From Gammaproteobacteria bacterium (GTDB taxonomy: Bacteria; Pseudomonadota; Gammaproteobacteria; Natronospirales; REEB76), in contig DASVOS010000006.1 of NCBI GenBank assembly GCA_036383255.1, positions 29,909 through 93,908 on the forward strand: a stretch of DNA of 64,000 bases, read 5' to 3'. This document shows positions 1 to 9,576 of this stretch, one piece after another. The translations under genes were made by a program, and so were the position numbers. Position 1 is the stretch's first letter, and the number at the start of each line of letters is the position of its first letter. The notes below the pieces were generated by a model that did not search any database, was not told the origin of the DNA, and saw nothing but the letters and a program-made list of their open reading frames with translations.

Positions 1-1
1 T

Positions 2-1231
2 TGGAGCCTCATCGCGCTGATCGGCCTGTGCGTGCAGATCGGCGTCAGCGCCCTTTTGTGGCTGTTCTTCTTCCTGCTCAAGCAGCACGCGGGCCGGCGC
101 TCGCGCTTCTTCCGTTTCTGGACCTTCAGCTGGATCGCGCTCCTGGCCGCGCTCACGTCCCTGGCGGTGGGCTTCTACGGCTCAGAGTCGGAACCGCTGC
201 GCGACGCCACGCTGCTCTGCTACCAGTGCGCCAAGCTCGTTTTCCTCCTGCTGCTCCTGGCGGGCACCCTGGAATACGCCGACGGCCGGCTGCCCAAGCA
301 CTTCCTGAAACAGGGCGCGGTGGCGGTGCTGCTGCCGACGCTCGCCTCGGTGCCGATCGCGGACGACCTCAGCCGGCTCGCCCTGCTGCAGAGCGCGCTG
401 TGCATGCTGGCGCTCGGCTATGCCGCCTGGCGGCTGCTCAGCCTGCCGCCCATGCGCCGCACCCTCGGCGCGAAGGTCACCGCCGCCACCTTCATCGTCT
501 ACGCGCTGCTGCGGTCGGGCTACGGCCTGCACCTATATAAGGAGCAGCACCTGCTGCCCCAGCTCCTCAGCCTGTCCCTGGACCAGTTCGAGCGCTTCAA
601 CGGCTACCTCGATTCGCTGCTGCAGATCCTCATGGCCTGCGGCATGGTGCTGATGCTCCTGGAGGACGCGCGGCGCGAGACCAACGCCGCCCATGCCGAA
701 CTCGCGGTGGCGCACGAGAAGCTGCTGCACGAGTCACTCACCGATCCCCTGACCGGGGTGTACAACCGCCTGGCCTTCACCCGCGGCGTGTTCCTGCAGA
801 GCGCCGCCAGCACGTTTGGCTCGGTGTTCCTCTTCGACCTGGATAACCTGAAACGCGTCAACGACAGCTACGGCCACGAGGCCGGCGACGAGCTGCTCAA
901 GCACTTCGTGATGGTGCTGCGCGGCGGGCTGCGCCCCGGCGACCAGCTCTACCGCTGGGGCGGCGACGAGTTCCTGCTGCTCCTGCCGGGCGCCACCTAT
1001 GCGAACGTGGTCTCGCGCCTGAACCGGCTGCTGCACGCCACCCCGCCGCTGCCGTACTCGGCCAAGCAGCTGCCGCTCAAGCTCGAGGTGAGCGTGGGCG
1101 GCGCGGACTACTTCGACCCGGAGAGCCTGCGGGCCGCGGTGAACGCCGCCGACCGGGCCATGTATGAGCAGAAGCGCATCCACAAGACCGCACCCCCGGC
1201 CAACGCAGACATGGGCGACGCCCCCACCTGA
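2..1231 (+). CDS. GGDEF diguanylate cyclase, 5' end outside window
   Basis: Makes the second messenger c-di-GMP from two GTP. The frame is open from the first codon of the window, so the true start lies upstream; an internal GTG at 32 is possible but would begin inside a membrane helix. The first ~215 residues are a run of hydrophobic helices (membrane sensor), then a short linker helix, then a GGDEF domain. The catalytic signature GGDEF is intact (window residues 320-324), and an RxxD product-inhibition site (RPGD, 311-314) sits exactly five residues before it. The enzyme therefore looks active and feedback-controlled. The sensed signal cannot be told from sequence. The next gene follows after about 95 bases and is not obviously related. 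Confidence 0.9.
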   Translation, partial: WSLIALIGLCVQIGVSALLWLFFFLLKQHAGRRSRFFRFWTFSWIALLAALTSLAVGFYGSESEPLRDATLLCYQCAKLVFLLLLLAGTLEYADGRLPKHFLKQGAVAVLLPTLASVPIADDLSRLALLQSALCMLALGYAAWRLLSLPPMRRTLGAKVTAATFIVYALLRSGYGLHLYKEQHLLPQLLSLSLDQFERFNGYLDSLLQILMACGMVLMLLEDARRETNAAHAELAVAHEKLLHESLTDPLTGVYNRLAFTRGVFLQSAASTFGSVFLFDLDNLKRVNDSYGHEAGDELLKHFVMVLRGGLRPGDQLYRWGGDEFLLLLPGATYANVVSRLNRLLHATPPLPYSAKQLPLKLEVSVGGADYFDPESLRAAVNAADRAMYEQKRIHKTAPPANADMGDAPT

Positions 1232-1327
1232 ACCCCCGCATGAAATGCCCCGCGACTTAGGGCACCAAGCCAGCCGGCCGTGGTCTCATGGCTTGTCATC
1301 CGCACGCTTCTTCCCAAGGGAGTCCGC

Positions 1328-3097
1328 ATGAAACGTCTTACCAAACACGCACTTGGCCTCGGCCTGGGAGCACTCCTGGCCGCCACCGCGGTCCAGGCCG
1401 AGAGCCCGGCCTGGGTCAAGGAGAGCAACCAGAACGCCATGCTCCTGCTCAAGGTCACGGCCCAGTTCGCCCCCGAGTTCGCCGGCCGGACCGGGGTGGA
1501 CGGCCTCGATGACAAGATCTTCGACCTCAAGCCGGGGGTGTACGAGCGCTCCCAGAAGGCCGGCGCTGACGCGCTGGCGGAACTGAAGAAGCGCCTCAAG
1601 GCGGCCAGCGATCCGCTGGTGAAGCAGGACCTGGAGATACTGATCCAGTCCGCCGAGGACAACCAGCACAGCAACCAGCTGCAGCACGACCTGATGCTGA
1701 ACTACATCGACGTGGCGCAGATCGAGTTCAGCGGCATCCGCTTCCTGCTGGACAAGCAGGTGCCGAAGGAGCGCCAGAAGGCGGCGCTCACGCGCCTCAA
1801 GCTCTACGCCGGCGATGCGCCGGGCGTGACCCCGCTCACGGTGCTGGCCGAGCAGCGCACCGCCGAGGGCTTCTCCGACAAGAAGCTCACGGGTCCCTAC
1901 GTGGAGGAGGTGAAGCAGAACCTGGACAACACCGCCCAGTACATGCAGGGCCTCAGGCAGCTGTTCACGGCGAGCGGCCTGGAGGGCTGGCAGGATGACC
2001 TCGCCAAGCTTGAGAAGCAGAACCAGGACTACAACGACTGGCTCACCAAGAACGTGCTGCCGCGCGCCCGCCAGGAGAACCGCCTGCCGGCGGCCATCTA
2101 CGCCGACAACCTGAAGCAGGTGGGCGTGGACATCCCGCCCCAGCAGCTCATGGCCATGGCGCAGTTCTCCTTCACCGAGATCCAGCACCAGATGGAGGCG
2201 CTGGCCCCGCTGGTGGCGCAGCAGAAGGGCTTCAAGAGCAGCGACTACCGCGACGTGATCCGTGAGCTGAAGAAGGACCAGATCACGGGCGATGCGATCC
2301 TGCCCTTCTATCAGAAGCGCCTCGCCACCCTCGAGGACATCATCCGCAAGGAGCACGTGGTGACGCTGCCGGAGCGCAAGGCCTCGATCCGCCTGGCCTC
2401 GGACGCGGAGACCGCCCAGACGCCGGCTCCGCACATGACGCCGCCGCGCCTGATCGGCAACACCGGCGAGTACGGCGAGTTCGTGCTGCCGCTCAACCTG
2501 CCGCCGAAGGAGGGGCAGGCCCCGCAGAAGTTCGACGACTTCACCTACGACGCGGCGGCCTGGACCCTCACCGCCCACGAGGCGCGGCCCGGCCATGAGC
2601 TGCAGTTCGCCTCCATGGTGGAGCACGGCGTATCCATCGCCCGCGCCATCTTCGCGTTCAACAGCGCGAACGTGGAGGGCTGGGGCCTGTACTCCGAGGC
2701 GGAGATGCAGCCTTACGAGCCCATCGATGGCCAGCTCATCACCCTGCAGCTGCGCCTGCAGCGGGCGGCCCGCGCCATCCTCGATCCGATGCTGAACCTG
2801 GGGCTGACGACGCCGGAAGAGGCGCGCCAGTTCCTGCAGCGCGAGGTATGCCTGTCGCCGGCCTTCGCCAAGTCCGAGGTGGACCGCTACACCTTCCTCT
2901 CGCCGGGCCAGGCCACCGCCTACTACTACGGCTACTCGCGCATCATGCAGCTACGCGGCGAGACCGAGGTCAAGCTCGGCGCGGCCTTCGACCGGCAGAA
3001 GTTCAACGACTTCCTGCTGTCCCAGGGCCTCCTGCCGCCGGACCTGATGCGCAAGGCGGTGGACGAGCAGTTCGTGCCTAGCCAGCTCAAGAAGTAA
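1328..3097 (+). CDS. Secreted DUF885 family protein (putative metallopeptidase-like)
   Basis: 589 residues. Begins with a clear Sec signal peptide (basic MKR start, hydrophobic core, cleavage after VQA near residue 24), so it is exported to the periplasm. The rest matches the DUF885 family: long helical body and the motif HEARPGHE near residue 417, the family's version of HExxPGH, which suggests a metal-dependent peptidase; this function is inferred from the family. The ATG at 1328 is chosen because the signal peptide starts there; an in-frame extension back to 1280 lacks one. A strong intrinsic terminator follows the stop codon. Confidence 0.85.
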   Translation: MKRLTKHALGLGLGALLAATAVQAESPAWVKESNQNAMLLLKVTAQFAPEFAGRTGVDGLDDKIFDLKPGVYERSQKAGADALAELKKRLKAASDPLVKQDLEILIQSAEDNQHSNQLQHDLMLNYIDVAQIEFSGIRFLLDKQVPKERQKAALTRLKLYAGDAPGVTPLTVLAEQRTAEGFSDKKLTGPYVEEVKQNLDNTAQYMQGLRQLFTASGLEGWQDDLAKLEKQNQDYNDWLTKNVLPRARQENRLPAAIYADNLKQVGVDIPPQQLMAMAQFSFTEIQHQMEALAPLVAQQKGFKSSDYRDVIRELKKDQITGDAILPFYQKRLATLEDIIRKEHVVTLPERKASIRLASDAETAQTPAPHMTPPRLIGNTGEYGEFVLPLNLPPKEGQAPQKFDDFTYDAAAWTLTAHEARPGHELQFASMVEHGVSIARAIFAFNSANVEGWGLYSEAEMQPYEPIDGQLITLQLRLQRAARAILDPMLNLGLTTPEEARQFLQREVCLSPAFAKSEVDRYTFLSPGQATAYYYGYSRIMQLRGETEVKLGAAFDRQKFNDFLLSQGLLPPDLMRKAVDEQFVPSQLKK

Positions 3098-3114
3098 GCC
3101 TTAGACGAAGAACG

Positions 3115-3145
3115 GGCCCGCTCCAGAGATGGAGCGGGCCTTTTT
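3115..3145. terminator. Intrinsic terminator between convergent genes
   Basis: A perfect 10-bp stem (GGCCCGCTCC with GGAGCGGGCC) and a 6-base loop, followed by TTTTT. It ends the DUF885 gene on the + strand and touches the stop codon of the EamA gene on the - strand. Confidence 0.9.
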
Positions 3146-4074
3146 CATGTGGAGCGCTTGAACCCGCGCGGCTCGATCTTCAGCTTGCGCATCTTCGCCC
3201 GCAGTGTATCGGCCAGCAGCGGCCCGGCTTCCACCATCACCACCGCCAGCAGGATGAGCCCGCAGCCCACGGCCGCGGCCGGTGTGAGCATGTCGTTCAG
3301 GAACAAGGCGCCCGCCAGCGCGGCGAACACGCACTGCAGGGCCATGATGAGCCCCGCTTCCGCGGGCGGCGTGTGCTTCTGGGCGATCACCTGCAGCCCG
3401 CCGGCGATGCCGGCCGCGGCGCCGGCATAGAGCGTGGAGGGCAGGGCCGCCACGAGGTCCGGCAGCGAGAGAGGTTCCCACAAGAGGCCCGCCGCCAGCG
3501 TCGGCAGCACGATGATGACGTCGATGGCGACGCACAGCAGGAAAGGCCGGCCGCTCGTCAGGAACAGGTCGATGAGCGCGATGCTGAAGGCCCAGAACAC
3601 ATCCGCCGCCGCCACCAGGATGTCGCCCTGGGTCCAGCGCTGGGCGACCCCGTGGGCGGTCAGCAGCCAGGCGCCGGCGAGGCAGATCACGCAGGCGAGC
3701 AGCACGAACCACTTGGGCGGCATGCGCCGCAGGCCCCAGACCGCGAAGGGTACGAACACCACGTAGAGCGCCGTGAGGAAACCGGCATTGGTGACGCTGG
3801 TGCTGGCGAGTCCCCATTGCTCGAAGCTGTTGCCGCCCACCGCGCACAGGCCGATCCAGCCCACCAGCCGCCAGTCGCGCCGCGACAGGGTGGCGCTGGA
3901 GCGCCGCGCTTCGGCGACAGCCAGCGGCAGCAGCAGCAGGCCCGCCACCAGGTAGCGCAGCGCCACCACGGTCAGGGGCCCCAGCGCGCCGCCCGCTTCC
4001 TTCTGGCCCAGGAAGGAGGTGCCCCAGAAGAAGGCGGAGAGCAGCAGCAGGAGGTCGGCGCGCAGTCTGTCCAT
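3145..4074 (-). CDS. EamA/DMT-family transporter
   Basis: 309 residues, about ten hydrophobic helices arranged as two EamA repeats; inner-membrane drug/metabolite exporter family. The N-terminus MDRLRADLLLLL..FWGTSFLGQK and the C-terminal stretch AQKHTPPAEA..LIMALQ are very close to those of the second minus-strand EamA gene at 8634-9533, so the two are paralogs. It is the last gene of a minus-strand run ClC antiporter - MarR - EamA (gaps of 39 and 81 bases), so the MarR regulator may control it. The substrate is unknown; family members export amino acids, nucleotides or drugs. Confidence 0.88.
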   Translation of the reverse strand: MDRLRADLLLLLSAFFWGTSFLGQKEAGGALGPLTVVALRYLVAGLLLLPLAVAEARRSSATLSRRDWRLVGWIGLCAVGGNSFEQWGLASTSVTNAGFLTALYVVFVPFAVWGLRRMPPKWFVLLACVICLAGAWLLTAHGVAQRWTQGDILVAAADVFWAFSIALIDLFLTSGRPFLLCVAIDVIIVLPTLAAGLLWEPLSLPDLVAALPSTLYAGAAAGIAGGLQVIAQKHTPPAEAGLIMALQCVFAALAGALFLNDMLTPAAAVGCGLILLAVVMVEAGPLLADTLRAKMRKLKIEPRGFKRST

Positions 4075-4155
4075 GGGACAGGGATGCGGCCGGGATGGCG
4101 TTTATTACATGGGGATCAGGCAGTGCCGTCGTGCAGCCGGCGCAGGGGTCCCGGG

Positions 4156-4572
4156 CTAGCCGTGGGTCTGGTAGGTGCAGACCACCTGGTGCAGGTCCGC
4201 CGATATCTTGCCGAGCTCGCGCAGGTGGTCGTCCACCAGGGCTGCCAGGACCATGCGTCCTTCGTCGGTCAGCCTCACGTGCACCACGCGCTTGTCATGG
4301 TCGCCCCGGCTCCTCACCGCGAAACCCTTCGCGCACAGCACGTCCACGACGCCCACCGCCGAGTTGTGGCGCAGGTGCAGCAGGTCCGCCAGCTCGCCGA
4401 CGGACAGCCCATCGTCCTTCGGCGCGGCCCAGAGTTCCAGCATGCCGTGGTAGCCCCGGCTGCTCACGCCGTGGCGCTTCAGGATCGCCTTGCTCCCGTG
4501 CAGGAACTTGTGGAGGCTGGAGCGCCACAACAGGATGCGCGCATGGTTCTCGAGTTGGGTCTTCGGCATCAT
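4156..4572 (-). CDS. MarR-family transcriptional regulator
   Basis: 138 residues. The winged-helix core is visible: LSVGELADLLHLRHNSAVGVVDVL (recognition helices) followed by the wing RSRGDHDKRVVHVRLTDEG, the typical MarR R-x-D-x-R pattern. It probably binds DNA as a dimer and responds to a small ligand. It lies 39 bases after the ClC gene and 81 bases before the EamA gene on the same strand, which suggests control of one or both. A second ATG one codon in is an equally possible start. Confidence 0.88.
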   Translation of the reverse strand: MMPKTQLENHARILLWRSSLHKFLHGSKAILKRHGVSSRGYHGMLELWAAPKDDGLSVGELADLLHLRHNSAVGVVDVLCAKGFAVRSRGDHDKRVVHVRLTDEGRMVLAALVDDHLRELGKISADLHQVVCTYQTHG

Positions 4573-4611
4573 GTCTCCCTCTTGATTATCGATGCATCCT
4601 TCGCATCGTCG

Positions 4612-5925
4612 TCACTGTCCTTGCTTCGGCCGGCGCGTGCGGCCGCTGCCTTCCGGCTTGTCGGCCAGGAACTCGTCCGCCAGCGCCCAGTAGATCGGGT
4701 GCCGGCAGAGGAGCTTCGATGCGCCGAGCGCGATGACCGCCGTCGTGATGATGGGGAACACCATGCTGCGGTCATCCACCATCTCCATGACGATGACCGA
4801 GGCCGTGAGCGGGGTCTGCACCACGCCGGTGAAGTACCCGACCATGCCGAGCAGCACCACCGCGCTCACGGGCACGTAGGGCATCAGGCTGGCGAGGTCG
4901 CCGCCCAGCCCGGCGCCGATCGAGAGGGACGGCGAGAAGATGCCGCCCGGCGCCCCGCTGAAGTAAGAGCTGATTGTCGCGCCGATCTTGTAGAACGGGA
5001 AGGTCCAGTCCGGGTCGGCCTGGCCCTGCAGGATGCGCCGGGCCTCTTCGTAGCCTGTACCGTAGGAGGTGCCGTGCGACAGCAGGCCGATCACCGCGAT
5101 CAGGAGGCCGCAGACGGCGGCGATGGCGAACCAATGCCGGGCCATCGCCGGGCGCAGCCGCTTCATCCCTTCCAGCAGGATCCGCGAGAACGCGCCGCCC
5201 AGCAGGCCGCCGATGACCCCGCACATGGGCACCGCTATCCAGGAATGCAGCCCGGCCAGGGAGGCGCTGCTCTCGCCGAAATAGGTGTAGTTGCCGAGCA
5301 AGCCGAGCGCCGCCAGGCCGGCGATGATGACCGCCACCAGCAGCAGGCCGGTGGCCCGCTCCTCGTAGAACCTGGCCATCTCCTCGATGGCGAAGATGAT
5401 GCCGGCCACTGGCGTGTTGAACGCGGCGGCGATGCCTGCGGCGCCGCCCACCATGATCAGGCCGTGGCGGACGTAGTGACGCGGGAACTGGGTGAACCGG
5501 CCCAGCGAGTACATGATCGAGGCGCCGATGTGCACGGTGGGCCCTTCGCGTCCGATCGAGGCGCCGGCCAGGAACCCCATCAGCGTGAGCAGCAGCTTCC
5601 CCGCCGCGATGCGCAGCGACAGCAGGCGCCGCCGTTCGCCGGCGTTCTCGCTGCGCAGTGCGGCGATGGCCTGGGGTATGCCGCTGCCTTCCGTGCCCGC
5701 GAACAGGCGCCGGGTGCAGAACACCACGGCGATCATTACCAGCGGGGACAGCAGCAGGCTCCACCAGGGCGACCGCGCGATGATGCGCGCGTGCAGGTCC
5801 ATGACGCGGCTGCTGGTCATGGCGAACAAGGCGGCGGTGATGCCCACCGCCAGTGCCCCGGACCAGAAGATGAGACGGGTCTTCCAGTCCCGTACCGAGA
5901 AGATGCCGGATAACTGGTGTCTCAT
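4612..5925 (-). CDS. ClC-type chloride/proton antiporter
   Basis: 437 residues from the ATG at 5925. All ClC signatures are present: GSGIPQ, GREGPT with the gating glutamate, and GGIFSPSLSIG. The sequence AAFNTPVAGIIFAIEEM carries the paired glutamates that in E. coli ClcA include the internal proton glutamate E203, so this is expected to be an H+/Cl- exchanger rather than a passive channel (inference from the family). It is an inner-membrane protein, probably used in acid resistance. A longer in-frame start at 6030 adds 35 residues without membrane character and is less likely. First gene of a run with MarR and EamA genes. Confidence 0.9.
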   Translation of the reverse strand: MRHQLSGIFSVRDWKTRLIFWSGALAVGITAALFAMTSSRVMDLHARIIARSPWWSLLLSPLVMIAVVFCTRRLFAGTEGSGIPQAIAALRSENAGERRRLLSLRIAAGKLLLTLMGFLAGASIGREGPTVHIGASIMYSLGRFTQFPRHYVRHGLIMVGGAAGIAAAFNTPVAGIIFAIEEMARFYEERATGLLLVAVIIAGLAALGLLGNYTYFGESSASLAGLHSWIAVPMCGVIGGLLGGAFSRILLEGMKRLRPAMARHWFAIAAVCGLLIAVIGLLSHGTSYGTGYEEARRILQGQADPDWTFPFYKIGATISSYFSGAPGGIFSPSLSIGAGLGGDLASLMPYVPVSAVVLLGMVGYFTGVVQTPLTASVIVMEMVDDRSMVFPIITTAVIALGASKLLCRHPIYWALADEFLADKPEGSGRTRRPKQGQ

Positions 5926-6059
5926 GGAGCCATGTCGGAGGCGCAGCCCTTGGTTTCGTGGGAAATTGCAGACGAATCGTACCGCAATCGTGAAATATCG
6001 TGTCCCAGACATATCTCGATGCGCAGCCAAGTCAGGCCATCAAGCGGCCGATTCGCGCG

Positions 6060-6956
6060 TCAGGCGGCGAAACGCTCCTTCAGGAAATCCACCATCACCC
6101 GCACCTTGTTCGGCAGGTAAGCGCGGCTCGGATAGACGATCCAGGCGGCGGTGTCGAAGGTCGTCGCGGTCACGGCGTAGCCGGGGAACAGGTCCACCAG
6201 CACGCCGTCACGCAGCAGGCCTTCCACCAGCCAATACGGCAGCAGGCAGGGGCCGAGACCGAGCACCGAGAGATCCCGCAGCGCGGTGAAGGTGGAGAGC
6301 GTCACGTCGCCCCGCACCGGCACTTCGGTGACGCGGCCCTGCGCGTCCTTGAACAGCCAGTTGGGGCGGAACACCTGGTAGGGCGGCAGCAGGCACGCAT
6401 GGCCGGCGAGGTCCGCCGGCGAGCGCAGCGGAGGGGCCGATTTCAGATAGGCCGGGCTCGCCACGACCCTGTAAGGCGTGTCCATGAGCCGGCTGGCGAC
6501 GAGGTCTCCTTCCACCGTCGGCGCGAGCCGGATCGCGAGGTCGATCCGGTCCGCCACGAGGTCCAGGTTCTCGTCCGTGAAGACGCAATCCAGCTTCACG
6601 CCGGGATGGCGCCGCCTGAACTCCGGCAGCAGCGGCACGATGCAGAGTTGCCCGAAGGTCACCGAGGCGGTGAGCCGCAGCGTGCCGGCGGGCTCGGCCG
6701 AGACCTTGCGCGCCTCGTCGAGGGCGCCTTCCAGTTCCGTCACCAGCGGCTCGACCTTCGCCAGGAAGAGTTCGCCCGCCTCCGTGAGCGCCACGCGCCG
6801 GGTGCTGCGCTGGAAGAGCCGCGCCCCGAGCTCGGTCTCGAGCGTGGCCATCAGGCGCGACACCGTGGAAGGGTCGAGGTTGTGGTCGCGAGCCACGGTG
6901 GCGAAGCTGCCGCGCCGCGCCACCTCGGCGAAGAGTTTCAGGGATTCCATGTCCAT
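6060..6956 (-). CDS. LysR-family transcriptional regulator
   Basis: 298 residues from MDMESLKLFAEVARRGSFA. The N-terminal winged helix (ARDHNLDPSTVSRLMATLE, LFQRSTRRVALTEAG) is characteristic of LysR, followed by the two-lobed effector domain. Another in-frame ATG ten codons upstream is possible. It is divergent from the AhpD-like gene at 7081 with about 125 bases between them, the standard LysR arrangement, so that gene is the likely target. It resembles the subgroup whose members regulate oxidoreductase genes, but the effector is unknown. Confidence 0.9.
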   Translation of the reverse strand: MDMESLKLFAEVARRGSFATVARDHNLDPSTVSRLMATLETELGARLFQRSTRRVALTEAGELFLAKVEPLVTELEGALDEARKVSAEPAGTLRLTASVTFGQLCIVPLLPEFRRRHPGVKLDCVFTDENLDLVADRIDLAIRLAPTVEGDLVASRLMDTPYRVVASPAYLKSAPPLRSPADLAGHACLLPPYQVFRPNWLFKDAQGRVTEVPVRGDVTLSTFTALRDLSVLGLGPCLLPYWLVEGLLRDGVLVDLFPGYAVTATTFDTAAWIVYPSRAYLPNKVRVMVDFLKERFAA

Positions 6957-7080
6957 TGATGCAGTATGCGCATTAATCCAGTGCAATGGAACTACTTTGT
7001 CGATGATTTATGAGCCAATACCATGCCTGACCCCTGTGCCCCCTGTTGGAGGCGGGCACGCCAAGTCAGGAGCCCATGCC

Positions 7081-7656
7081 ATGAAACCGTTCGCCGTCCA
7101 TACCCTGGAGAGCGCTCCCCAGGCCTCCAAGTCCCTGCTCGAGATGTCCCAGAAGGACTGGGGCTTCATCCCCACCCTGCACGCGGTGCTCGCGGAAAGC
7201 GCGCCCACCCTCGAGGCCTACCAGCAGCTCTTCAAGCTCTCCACCCAGTCGGGCATGTCGCCCGCCGAGCAGCAGCTGGTGTACCTCACGGTCAGCGTGT
7301 TCCACGGCTGCGAATACTGCGCCGCCGGCCACACCTACCTCGCCCGCATGTCGAAGCTCGACGAGGACGTGATCAAGGCGGTGCGTGAGGAGAAGCCCGT
7401 CTCCAACGCCCGGTTGCAGACCTTGAGGTCCTTCACCGAAGCGGTGGTGCGCGAGCGCGGCTTCGTGGGCGACGCGGCCGTGGAGAAGTTCATCGCCGCC
7501 GGCTACACCCAGGCCAACGTGCTCGAGGTGCTGCTGATCATCGCCTGCAAGACCATCTCGAACTACGTCAACCACATCGCGCACACGCCCCCGGAGTCCT
7601 TCATGAGCGACCCGGCGCTCAACTGGAAGGCTCCGCGCAAGCGCCGCGTGGCCTGA
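7081..7656 (+). CDS. AhpD-like/carboxymuconolactone decarboxylase family protein
   Basis: 191 residues, an all-helical CMD domain. The redox pair C77-x-x-C80 in GCEYCAAGHT is the AhpD-type peroxidase active site, so a thiol-dependent peroxidase or related stress role is likelier than decarboxylation. An AGGAG ribosome site lies a few bases before the ATG. It is divergently paired with the LysR gene at 6060. A second, more distant AhpD-like protein with the same motif sits at 16234, next to a TetR gene. Electron donor and substrate are not identifiable. Confidence 0.87.
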   Translation: MKPFAVHTLESAPQASKSLLEMSQKDWGFIPTLHAVLAESAPTLEAYQQLFKLSTQSGMSPAEQQLVYLTVSVFHGCEYCAAGHTYLARMSKLDEDVIKAVREEKPVSNARLQTLRSFTEAVVRERGFVGDAAVEKFIAAGYTQANVLEVLLIIACKTISNYVNHIAHTPPESFMSDPALNWKAPRKRRVA

Positions 7657-7707
7657 CGGGACTGGCGGCGGCCGGCGGGCGTACATCGCCCGCCGGCCGA
7701 TACCGGC

Positions 7708-8637
7708 ATGGGAACGCATCAAGTCTCCACCCGCTGGGCCTTGCCGGCTGCCGCGCTCGCGGTGCTGCTCTGGTCCTCGTCCTATTCCGCGATGGCCTAC
7801 GCGCTGCGGGTGTTCACGCCGGGCGAGATCTCGTTCCTGCGCTTCGCCGTGGCGAGCGCGGCGCTGGCGGTCCCCACCTGCCTGGGCTGGATCCGGCTGC
7901 CGCCGCGGCGCGACTGGCCCGCGGTCATGGTCCTCTCGTTCCTCGGCAACGTCGCCTACCAGCTCTGCCTGGGTTACGCGCTCGTCCATATCACCGCCGG
8001 CATGGTCTCGGTGGTGCTCTCCATGACCCCGGCCGCCACTTCCGCATTGGCGGTGCTGCACCTCAAGGAACGGCTCAGTGCCCGCGCCGTGGCCGGGCTC
8101 GGCATCGCCTTCGGCGGCGCGCTGCTGGTGACCTTGGGCCGGGGGAGAGTGGGCCACTTCGAGCCGGGGGCGCTGCTGGTGCTGTTCGCGGTGCTGCTGA
8201 ATGCCGTCTACTTCGTGTACCAGAAGCCCTTGCTGGCACGCAGCAGCGCCATCGGCTTCACCGCCGCCAGCACCTACGCAGCGATGCTGGGCCTCGCGCC
8301 CTTCGCGCTGGCGCTGCCGTGCAAGCTGCCCGCCGTATCGACGGCGCAGATCTGCTCGCTGCTCTACCTGGGCATCCTGCCTACGGTCGCGGGGTATCTG
8401 TGCTGGTCCTGGGCCCTGGCCCGGGCGCCCGCGTCGCGGGTGTCCAACTTCCTGTACCTGCTTCCGGTCAGCGGCTGTGCCATCGCCTGGCTATGGCTGG
8501 GAGAGCTGCCTAGCTGGCCGGCGGTGATGGGCGGCGTGATCGCCCTCGCGGGCGTGGCGCTGGCGACGGCGCCTGCGGGAGCATCGCGCTGGCTTGCGGG
8601 TAAATCCGGCGGGCCAGCGCCGGACCCGGGGAACTAG
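7708..8637 (+). CDS. EamA/DMT-family transporter
   Basis: 309 residues with two EamA repeats and about ten membrane helices. The start LPAAALAVLLWSSSYSAMAYALR and the motif PAATSALAVLHLKERL are typical. It follows the AhpD-like gene after 51 bases on the same strand and may be co-transcribed with it. Its stop codon overlaps that of the convergent EamA gene (shared CTAG at 8634-8637). Sequence similarity to its convergent neighbour is only family-level, so it is not a recent copy. Substrate unknown. Confidence 0.87.
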   Translation: MGTHQVSTRWALPAAALAVLLWSSSYSAMAYALRVFTPGEISFLRFAVASAALAVPTCLGWIRLPPRRDWPAVMVLSFLGNVAYQLCLGYALVHITAGMVSVVLSMTPAATSALAVLHLKERLSARAVAGLGIAFGGALLVTLGRGRVGHFEPGALLVLFAVLLNAVYFVYQKPLLARSSAIGFTAASTYAAMLGLAPFALALPCKLPAVSTAQICSLLYLGILPTVAGYLCWSWALARAPASRVSNFLYLLPVSGCAIAWLWLGELPSWPAVMGGVIALAGVALATAPAGASRWLAGKSGGPAPDPGN

Positions 8638-9533
8638 TTGACCGGCGTGCGATTCATGTAGCGCACCAAGGCCGGCCCGGTCTCGACCAAGACCACGCCC
8701 AGCAGGATCAGCCCGCAACCGGCGGCGGCGAGCGGCGTCAGCCGCTCGTGCAGCATCACCGCGCCCGCGAGCGCCGCGAACACGCTCTCCAGGGACATGA
8801 TCAGCGCCGCTTCGGCGGGCGGCGTGTGCTTCTGCGCCACGATCTGCAGCGTGTAGGCGACGCCCCCCGAGAGCAGGCCCGCGTAGAGGATGGCGGGCGT
8901 GGCGGCGGCGATGCCCGGCAAGGAGACAGGCTCGAACAAGAGGCCTGCCCCGAGGCCTAGCACTGCGGTGATGGCGTACTGGGCGAAGGACAGGAAGAAC
9001 GGCCGGTGGGTGCGTTCCAGGAAGTCGCCGATCACGGTGATGGCGAGCGCCCAGGCGAAATCCGCCAAGAGCACCAGCAGGTCGCCGCGCGACCAGTGGC
9101 GCGCGCTGCCGTCGTCCGTGAGCAGCCAAGCCCCCCAGATGGAGACGGCGCAGGCCGCGATCACCAGCGCGCGCGGGCGCTTGCGCGCCATGCCCCATAC
9201 CATGAACGGCACGATCACCACGTAGAGCGCCGTGAGGAAGCCGCCGTTGGTGGCGGAGGTGGTGACGAGGCCCACCTGCTGCAGGCTGGCACCGGCGAAC
9301 AGGCACAGGCCCACGATGAGCGCCTGCAGCCAGTCGCGCCGGCTGAGCCCGATGCTCTGACGGCGCGCTTCATATAAGACCAGCGGGATCAGCGCGAGCG
9401 CCGAGAGCAGGAAGCGCGAGCCCACGAACAGCACCGGCGCCATGCTCTGGTTCGCGTCCTTCTGGGCGATGAAGGCCGTGCCCCAGATGAAGGCGGTGAG
9501 CAGCAGCAGCAAGTCGGCGCGCAGGCGGTTCAT
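8634..9533 (-). CDS. EamA/DMT-family transporter
   Basis: 299 residues, two EamA repeats. It is a close paralog of the gene at 3145-4074: the same N-terminal pattern (MNRLRADLLLLLTAF) and the block AQKHTPPAEAALIMSLESVFAAL. The N-terminus lies 43 bases downstream of the stop of the LysR gene at 9577 on the same strand, so it may be expressed with that regulator. Inner-membrane exporter with unknown substrate. Confidence 0.88.
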   Translation of the reverse strand: MNRLRADLLLLLTAFIWGTAFIAQKDANQSMAPVLFVGSRFLLSALALIPLVLYEARRQSIGLSRRDWLQALIVGLCLFAGASLQQVGLVTTSATNGGFLTALYVVIVPFMVWGMARKRPRALVIAACAVSIWGAWLLTDDGSARHWSRGDLLVLLADFAWALAITVIGDFLERTHRPFFLSFAQYAITAVLGLGAGLLFEPVSLPGIAAATPAILYAGLLSGGVAYTLQIVAQKHTPPAEAALIMSLESVFAALAGAVMLHERLTPLAAAGCGLILLGVVLVETGPALVRYMNRTPVN

Positions 9534-9576
9534 GTCAGGCCTTGTTCTTGTGGGCGCGAGGGTAGCAGTCCGCGCT

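Noticed and set aside
3373..5913. 846-codon + strand open frame across EamA, MarR and ClC genes
   Set aside because: It runs antisense through three well-supported genes and has a low-complexity Arg/Gln/His composition.
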